NCBI GenBank assembly: GCA_900545615.1
Contig: UQZM01000059.1
Coordinates: forward strand, 1-11,824
Reading direction: 5' to 3'
Source of the DNA: an uncultured Collinsella sp.
GTDB lineage: Bacteria; Actinomycetota; Coriobacteriia; Coriobacteriales; Coriobacteriaceae
Length of the DNA: 11,824 nt
This document shows, in pieces, positions 7,363 through 11,824 of the stretch (positions are counted from its first letter, which is position 1; the number at the start of each line of letters is the position of its first letter). The notes under the pieces are model-generated. The model searched no databases. It worked only from the letters and a program-made list of their open reading frames with translations, and was not told the DNA's origin. Both the position numbers and the translations under genes were made by a program.

Positions 7363-7452
7363 TGCGGGTTAGCACATACAGCTAGCCCGTACGATAACGG
7401 GCGGCTGATGAAGATGAGGGCCGTCGAGCGCAACCGACGGCCCTCATTTTTT
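7325..7452 (+). promoter_or_regulatory. Putative ribosome-mediated attenuator upstream of cstA
   Basis: Five successive helices overlap so that neighbours exclude one another. A pairs CGCATCAG (7325-7332) with CTGATGCG (7359-7366). B pairs 7363-7373 with 7381-7391 (core CGGGTTAGC with GCTAGCCCG). C pairs GCCCGT (7385-7390) with ACGGGC (7397-7402). D pairs 7400-7406 with 7419-7425 (two wobbles). T is the terminator 7416-7445. Compatible sets are A+C+T (off) and B+D (on). A ribosome stalled on the Ile/Val codons blocks A but leaves B free, favouring readthrough. A ribosome at the stop codon covers the 5' strand of B, favouring C and T. With no translation, A forms and termination results. The helices are seen in the sequence; the mechanism is inferred from the known logic of his/ilv attenuators. 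Confidence 0.65.
7416..7452 (+). terminator. Intrinsic terminator in the cstA leader
   Basis: GAGGGCCGTCG (7416-7426) and CGACGGCCCTC (7435-7445) form a perfect 11-bp stem with an 8-nt loop, followed by A and six T (7447-7452). It stands 35 nt before the cstA start and downstream of the cstA promoter, so it must be bypassed for cstA to be expressed. Confidence 0.9.
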
Positions 7453-7473
7453 ATGTCTAGGAAGTTCTTTTTA

Positions 7474-7490
7474 GAGGAGGAAATGTAATG
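7474..7490 (+). promoter_or_regulatory. cstA ribosome binding site with an AUG-UAA minimal ORF
   Basis: GAGGAGG (7474-7480) lies 7 nt before ATG 7488, which decides the start. In between is ATG TAA (7483-7488), a start-stop pair whose last A is the first base of the cstA ATG. At 2 nt from the ribosome binding site, the first ATG is too close for efficient use. Confidence 0.75.
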
Positions 7491-9377
7491 AACGGAGTTT
7501 TGCTCATGGTTGTGGCCGCGGCGGTGCTCGCCTGCGGCTATCTGGGCTACGGCCGCTGGCTGGCCAACAAGTGGGGCGTTGACAAAGAGGCCCTCACGCC
7601 GGCCAAGCGCATGAAGGACGGCAACAGCTTCTCGCCCGTCTCCGCCTTCACTGCGTTTTCGCACCAGTTCAGCTCGATCTGCGGTGCTGGCCCTGTCACG
7701 GGTACGATCGTCGCCATGGCCTTTGGCTGGCTGCCCGTCGTGCTCTGGGTCCTCGTCGGCGGCATCTTCTTTGGCGCCGTCCACGACTTTGGTGCCCTGT
7801 ACGCTTCGATGAAGAACAACGGCAAGTCACTCGCTCAGCTCATCGAGAAGTATATCGGCAAGACCGGCCGTCGCCTGTTCCTGCTGTTCTGCTGGCTGTT
7901 CTGCATCATCGTCATCGCCGCCTTTACCGACATGGTCTGCAAGACGTTCATGTTCACCCCGGCCGTTGACGCTTCTGGTGCTGCTACCGGTGCCATCGAC
8001 TTCACCAAGTCCTATGCCGCCGGCTGCGCTGGTACCATCTCCATCCTGTTCACCTTCGTCGCTATCGCCTTTGGTTGGGCCCAGAAGAAGTTCAACCTCA
8101 CCGGCGCTGCCGAGTTCGTCACCGGCGTGGTCCTCATGGTTCTCATGTTCGCCGTCGGTATGCAGTTTCCGGTCTACCTGGATAAGTTCCAGTGGTTCGC
8201 CGTCGTCATGGTCTACCTGGTCTTCGCTGGCGCTATGCCCATCCAGATGCTCAAGACCCCGCGTGACTACCTCACTTCCATCATGATGATCGTCATGATC
8301 GTCTGCGCTGTCCTCGGCATCGTCGTCCTGGGCGTCAACGGTCAGGCCACTATCACCGCTCCGGTCTTCACCGGCTTCTCCACTGCCTCCGGCATGATGT
8401 TCCCGGTCCTGTTCGTCTCCGTCGCTTGCGGTGCTCTCTCCGGTTTCCACAGCCTCGTTTCTTCCGGCACCTCTTCCAAGCAGGTCGAGAAGGAGCAGGA
8501 CGCCGTCAAGGTCGGTTACGGCGCAATGATCGTCGAGTCCTTCGTCGGCATCCTTGCCATCATCGTTGCCGGCATCATGTTCTCCGATATGAACACCGCC
8601 GGTACCGGCGCCCTCAACGCCGGTGTCGCTTCCACCCCGTTCCAGATCTTCGCCGCTGGCATCTCCCGCGGTATGCAGGCCTTCGGTGTTGACGGCACGC
8701 TCGCTACCGTCTTCATGACCATGAACGTCTCCGCTCTGGCCCTGACCTCGCTCGACGCCGTCGCCCGCATCGCCCGCACCTCGTTCTCCGAGTTCTTTGC
8801 CCAGACCAACGACGCCCTGGCCATCGAGTCCAAGGCCGGCTACATGAAGGTCCTCGGCAACCCCTGGTTCGCCACGGTCGTCACCCTGCTTCCCGGTCTC
8901 GCCCTCGCTTTTGGTGGCTATGCCAACATCTGGCCGCTCTTTGGTGCTTCCAACCAGCTGCTCGGCGGCATGACCATGATCACCCTCGCCGTGTTCTGCA
9001 AGTGCACCGGCCGCAAGGGTTGGATGCTCTACGTGCCCGTCGCCTTCCTGCTCTGCTGCACCTTCACCTCGCTGGTCCAGAGCGCCATGGGCTGCATGGC
9101 CGCCGTCCAGGCTTACGGCTTCTTCGGCACCATCCCGGCTACCGCCACCACGGCCGCCGTCTCCGTCGCCGCTACCAAGGGCCTGCAGCTCGTCTTTGCC
9201 GTCCTGCTGATGGTCCTGGGCCTCATCGTCGCCGTCAACTGCCTCAAGGAGTTCTTCGGCAAGGAGGCTGGCTCCATGCCTGATGAGGAGCCCGAGTGGT
9301 CCGAGATGGGCAAGGCCGAGTACGGTCGCGCCGCTGCCGCCGAGGCTCCCGCTGACGCCGAGGCCGCCAAGGCCTAG
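7488..9377 (+). CDS. cstA: CstA-family carbon starvation transporter (pyruvate/peptide)
   Basis: A polytopic inner-membrane protein of the CstA family; E. coli members (CstA, BtsT) import pyruvate and have been linked to peptide uptake. The 629 residues are almost all hydrophobic helices, beginning with a membrane segment at ~4-22. Family blocks are HQFSSICGAGPVTG (59-72), GAVHDFGALYASMKNNGKSL (~98-117) and SSGTSSKQVEKEQDAVKVGYG (from ~325). It is shorter than the ~700-residue E. coli proteins and ends in a hydrophilic acidic/Ala-rich tail (from ~597). Substrate cannot be told from sequence. The gene has its own promoter, a leader with a terminator and Ile/Val leader ORF, and a strong ribosome binding site. 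Codons end mostly in C (GTC, ATC, ACC, TTC), unlike the flanking genes, which suggests high expression. Confidence 0.93.
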   Translation: MNGVLLMVVAAAVLACGYLGYGRWLANKWGVDKEALTPAKRMKDGNSFSPVSAFTAFSHQFSSICGAGPVTGTIVAMAFGWLPVVLWVLVGGIFFGAVHDFGALYASMKNNGKSLAQLIEKYIGKTGRRLFLLFCWLFCIIVIAAFTDMVCKTFMFTPAVDASGAATGAIDFTKSYAAGCAGTISILFTFVAIAFGWAQKKFNLTGAAEFVTGVVLMVLMFAVGMQFPVYLDKFQWFAVVMVYLVFAGAMPIQMLKTPRDYLTSIMMIVMIVCAVLGIVVLGVNGQATITAPVFTGFSTASGMMFPVLFVSVACGALSGFHSLVSSGTSSKQVEKEQDAVKVGYGAMIVESFVGILAIIVAGIMFSDMNTAGTGALNAGVASTPFQIFAAGISRGMQAFGVDGTLATVFMTMNVSALALTSLDAVARIARTSFSEFFAQTNDALAIESKAGYMKVLGNPWFATVVTLLPGLALAFGGYANIWPLFGASNQLLGGMTMITLAVFCKCTGRKGWMLYVPVAFLLCCTFTSLVQSAMGCMAAVQAYGFFGTIPATATTAAVSVAATKGLQLVFAVLLMVLGLIVAVNCLKEFFGKEAGSMPDEEPEWSEMGKAEYGRAAAAEAPADAEAAKA

Positions 9378-9417
9378 TCGGTCGGACGGGTTGAATCTCC
9401 CATCCATTTGACTCGGA

Positions 9418-9455
9418 AAGACCGGGTCCGCGACTTCGCGGGCTCGGTCTTTTTT
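9418..9455 (+). terminator. Intrinsic terminator of cstA
   Basis: Arms 9418-9432 and 9437-9451 form a 15-bp stem with two G-T wobbles around the loop ACTT, running into six T (9450-9455). It follows the cstA stop by 40 nt and makes cstA a single-gene transcript. Confidence 0.92.
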
Positions 9456-9496
9456 CATGCAAAAGCGGGTGACGCTCGAGTGTTCTCGCAGATGTT

Positions 9497-9539
9497 TTGC
9501 GTGGATAAGGGCGCGCGTTGTACCATATACACGTATATG
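9497..9539 (+). promoter_or_regulatory. Weak candidate promoter and dyad before the JetD-like gene
   Basis: TTGCGT (9497-9502), an 18-bp spacer and TACCAT (9521-9526) are the best promoter match between the cstA terminator and the next gene. An interrupted palindrome CATATACACGTATATG (9524-9539; arms CATATA and TATATG) overlaps the start region and could be an operator. Both calls are tentative. Confidence 0.35.
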
Positions 9540-9560
9540 TGTGCATATGAAAGGGGCCCC

Positions 9561-11732
9561 GTGGCCAAGACGGTATATTCCGATAACCAACAAAATGTCG
9601 ATGCTCTGGCTGAGCGCCTGAGCAGCCAGACGTCGCTTTCTGCTGAGCGTGCCAAGCTGGTTGCCTACGACCTGCTTTGCCGCAAGGCGCTCAAGATTAA
9701 GTCGAGTGCGCTGGCGCAGATTTTCCGCTCCGTCGATAAGGAGTGCGACACCAAGGCGATGCGCGATGAGCTTATCGCGGCAAAGATCGTGACCAAGATC
9801 GAGGGTAGCGGCATTAACGGGCGCCCGGCGTTCTATACCATCAATGCCGAGATTAACGATGCCCAGGAGCGGCCCGTCGAGGTTGCCGAAGAGGCCGTCG
9901 AGGACGTTGTCGAGGCGCCCGCTTCGGTGGAAACGGCTCCGCGCGAGCATGTCGATACCGACGAGCTGCTTGACGAGAGCGTCGTTCGCGCCTTTACGGC
10001 CAAGGCCGGCCGCGGCGGTTTTGGCGGGAGTGGCAAGCGCGATGCGCAGCGCCGCGCCCAGCAGGAGCGCTTCCGTCGCGCCGTTGCTCAAAAGGGTGAG
10101 ACGGATGCTGAGGCTGTTGAGACCGAGGTTGCTGCCGAGTCGCAGAAGCCCGCGAGGGAGCAAAAGCCCGTGGAGGCCCAAGAGCCCAAGCGTCGTCGCG
10201 GTGCTCACTTTAAGACTGCACAGCAGGATGCCGCGCGTGAGGTTGAAGAGTCTTCTGAGGTTGCAGACGATGTTGAGGAGTCTGCCAAGAAGGCTCCGGG
10301 TTCGTGTCGTCCTGGTCGCGGTTTTGCGGGACGTGCATATCCCGTAAAGCGTCAGGAGAAGGGCGAGTCGGTTTCGACCACCCAGGACGAGAAGACCGTT
10401 GAGCCGGCGGCTCGCGAGCAGAAGCCTGTTGAGCCGCAGCTTGAGGTTGATGCCGAGGCCAAGGGCCAGCAGCCTACTGATGAGCAGGCGGAGCAGGGCG
10501 CGTCGAGCAAGCCTCGCCGCCGTCGCCATCGTGGGGGCCGCAGTTCCCATGCCGAGACTGCAACCGAGAAGACCACGCCGCAGAACGAGGATGCGAAGGC
10601 CGAGGTTTCTTCGGGGCAGCCTAAGCGCCAGTCAGCGAAGGAGAGCAAGTCCGATCGTCCGCAGAAGCAGGCGTCTATGCCGAAGCGCGAGCGCAATTCC
10701 CAAGGCGATTCTAAGCGCAAGTCTCAGAAGAAGCCGGAGTCTGCCGCAGTAGATACTGCTGCCCAGCAGCCCGAGTCGGCCGCCCACGGCGAGGTCTCGG
10801 CGTTTGCCCTTGCCCGCGTTTTAGGCAGGCAGCTGCTCAAGGTTGTCCCCACGCCTATGGCGCTCTCCAAGATCAAGGAGCAGCAGACACAGATCGTAAA
10901 GGTCGAGGGCAAGGACGGCAAAAAGGCTCCGCAGCGCACTCAGCACAACGAGATGTCCAACCGCAAGATTGCCGAGGAAATCGCAATCATCCAGGCTTGG
11001 ATCGAGCAGAACCGAGGTGCCGATACGCCGGTTGCCTCGCGCCGCCAGCGTGCCTACCAGATCTTTAACGACGAGAAGGCTTTTGACGGCAAGCACGGTG
11101 AGCGCCTGATCAGGCGTATGACCGAAAAGGGCATCAGCATGCAGGCGATCAAGGTCGCCCCCAATCGCCCCGTGCACTTTACGGGCTTCTTTACGCTGGG
11201 AGCCGACAAGCCGTTCATTATGGTCGAGAACCTGGACACCTACGACGAGATCGTCAAGCTGCTGCGTGGCCGCAAGCACGCCAAGCTCTTTGGCATCAAG
11301 GTGGGCGGCGTGATTTTTGGCGGCGGCTGCAAAGCGAGCGTCTCGCACGCACTGGATGATTATCTGGCCGAGATTGGCTATCGCTTTAACTACGTCTACT
11401 ACGTGGGCGATATCGATCGCGAGGGCGCGCGCATCGTCGAGCAGGCTCGCAATGCCAATGTGGTTGAGATTCGCCTGCATGCCGGCATGTACCGCGCCAT
11501 GCTCGCCGAGCATAAGCGTCGCGTGAAGGCCGGCGGAGAGTGCGAGCCCGCGGCTGCCAACCAGGGTGTGCCGCAGAACCTGGCAGCGACGATCAAGGAT
11601 CTGCCCATGGTTACGCGCGTGCAGTTCCGCAACGTGCTGCGCGAGGGCGGGCGCATTCCGCAGGAGATTCTGATGACCGCAGACTATCGGGATGGCGACT
11701 CGGGAAGCTTCGACCGCATGCTGAACAATTAG
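9561..11732 (+). CDS. Orphan JetD/DUF2220-like TOPRIM protein with winged-helix-like N-terminus
   Basis: The start is taken at GTG 9561 because AAGGGG (9551-9556) precedes it; an in-frame ATG at 9537 lacks a ribosome binding site, and frames reaching 9408 would enter the cstA terminator. Of 723 residues, ~40-95 look like a winged helix (helices, then KIEGSGINGRPAFYTI as wing). Residues ~97-410 are low-complexity, rich in E, K, R, A and Q, with AREQKPVE repeated at 198 and 284 and basic patches such as KPRRRRHRGGR. Residues ~413-723 are structured: RRQRAYQIFNDEK (494-506), IMVENLDTYDE (E556) and YYVGDIDREG (D617, D619). The E and DxD residues match TOPRIM metal ligands, and the blocks resemble JetD_C/DUF2220, the nuclease subunit of Wadjet and kin of Spo11/topoisomerase VI-A. 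No jetA, jetB or jetC is nearby. DNA binding or cleavage is likely but unproven. Confidence 0.7.
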   Translation: MAKTVYSDNQQNVDALAERLSSQTSLSAERAKLVAYDLLCRKALKIKSSALAQIFRSVDKECDTKAMRDELIAAKIVTKIEGSGINGRPAFYTINAEINDAQERPVEVAEEAVEDVVEAPASVETAPREHVDTDELLDESVVRAFTAKAGRGGFGGSGKRDAQRRAQQERFRRAVAQKGETDAEAVETEVAAESQKPAREQKPVEAQEPKRRRGAHFKTAQQDAAREVEESSEVADDVEESAKKAPGSCRPGRGFAGRAYPVKRQEKGESVSTTQDEKTVEPAAREQKPVEPQLEVDAEAKGQQPTDEQAEQGASSKPRRRRHRGGRSSHAETATEKTTPQNEDAKAEVSSGQPKRQSAKESKSDRPQKQASMPKRERNSQGDSKRKSQKKPESAAVDTAAQQPESAAHGEVSAFALARVLGRQLLKVVPTPMALSKIKEQQTQIVKVEGKDGKKAPQRTQHNEMSNRKIAEEIAIIQAWIEQNRGADTPVASRRQRAYQIFNDEKAFDGKHGERLIRRMTEKGISMQAIKVAPNRPVHFTGFFTLGADKPFIMVENLDTYDEIVKLLRGRKHAKLFGIKVGGVIFGGGCKASVSHALDDYLAEIGYRFNYVYYVGDIDREGARIVEQARNANVVEIRLHAGMYRAMLAEHKRRVKAGGECEPAAANQGVPQNLAATIKDLPMVTRVQFRNVLREGGRIPQEILMTADYRDGDSGSFDRMLNN

Positions 11733-11736
11733 CTCC

Positions 11737-11824
11737 GCCGGCCCCGGGAGAGCGGGGACACCGGCTTAGGTTTCCTGCTCTACAGTCCTGCTCACGACGG
11801 AGGCCACATTAAGTGGCCTCCTGT
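11737..11824 (+). repeat. Structured 3'-end repeat element, copy 2 (cut by window end)
   Basis: It begins 4 nt after the JetD-like gene's stop. A GC-rich hairpin (GCCGG 11737-11741 with CCGGC 11761-11765; CCCCG 11742-11746 with CGGGG 11753-11757) leads into the same 24-nt core as copy 1 (11768-11791). The core is followed by the hairpin GGAGGCCAC-ATTAA-GTGGCCTCC (11799-11821). Against copy 1, the stem pair A7030-T7050 becomes G11800-C11820, and A7025-T7053 becomes C11795-G11823, so pairing is kept. The right-hand arm, if present, lies outside the window. As in copy 1, it sits where a terminator would be expected. Confidence 0.8.

Noticed and set aside
7253..7487. T-box riboswitch in the cstA leader
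   Set aside because: No T-box consensus bulge sequence is present before the terminator; the short Ile/Val ORF and overlapping hairpins fit a leader-peptide attenuator better.
9408..9560. N-terminal extension of the JetD-like protein to 9408 or 9537
   Set aside because: From 9408 the frame runs through the cstA terminator hairpin; ATG 9537 lacks a ribosome binding site, while GTG 9561 has AAGGGG.
7827..10550. A 907-codon open frame on the minus strand, antisense to cstA and the JetD-like gene
   Set aside because: It crosses the cstA terminator and intergenic region, has low-complexity composition (Gly/Asp/His/Leu runs) and matches no family. The + strand genes have clear motifs. The strong C-ending codon bias of cstA removes stops on the opposite strand.
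9561..11732. Complete Wadjet (JetABCD) defence system
   Set aside because: No SMC-like, kleisin-like or WHD-like jet genes are adjacent; upstream is cstA and the downstream side begins with a repeat element. Only a JetD-like protein can be claimed.
1..11824. CRISPR array, tRNA or rRNA genes
   Set aside because: No regularly spaced direct repeats and no tRNA or rRNA signature sequences were seen.

Overview
The window looks like chromosome of a Gram-positive, moderately GC-rich actinobacterium of the class Coriobacteriia, most likely Collinsella or a close relative. This rests on the gene order (acpS-nnr-alr-udg-tsaE-tsaB/rimI/tsaD), the TsaB-RimI-TsaD triple fusion and overall codon use. It is recognition from memory, not a database match. 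All genes read on the + strand.

Region 1 (1-6958) is a tight housekeeping operon. An upstream terminator and two candidate promoters precede acpS (holo-ACP synthase). Then follow nnr (NAD(P)H-hydrate repair), alr (alanine racemase), a family 4 Fe-S uracil-DNA glycosylase, tsaE, and one 794-codon gene fusing TsaB, RimI and TsaD. Gaps run from 12 nt down to overlap. The products serve acyl-carrier activation, metabolite repair, D-Ala supply, base-excision repair, and tRNA t6A37 plus ribosomal protein S18 modification.

Region 2 (6959-7487) is non-coding but dense. First comes a structured 3'-end element with long inverted-repeat arms and an inner hairpin. A second, truncated copy ends the window (11737-11824), and two base pairs differ between the copies in a compensatory way. 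Then comes a clear promoter (TTGACT-N17-CATACT) with a dyad in its spacer. Its ~235-nt leader carries a 14-codon Ile/Val-rich ORF (MFTHQLNIISVVII), a chain of mutually exclusive hairpins, and an intrinsic terminator just before the cstA ribosome binding site. This reads as a classical ribosome-mediated attenuator placed in front of a CstA-family pyruvate/peptide transporter, and it is the most interesting item here.

Region 3 (7488-9455) is cstA, a polytopic transporter with strongly C-ending codons that suggest high expression, closed by a strong terminator.

Region 4 (9456-11824) is a 723-codon gene starting at GTG. It has an N-terminal winged-helix-like domain, a ~315-residue charged low-complexity linker and a C-terminal JetD/DUF2220-like TOPRIM domain (E556, D617, D619). 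No jetABC genes are beside it, so it is an orphan relative of the Wadjet nuclease subunit. The second structured element follows it.
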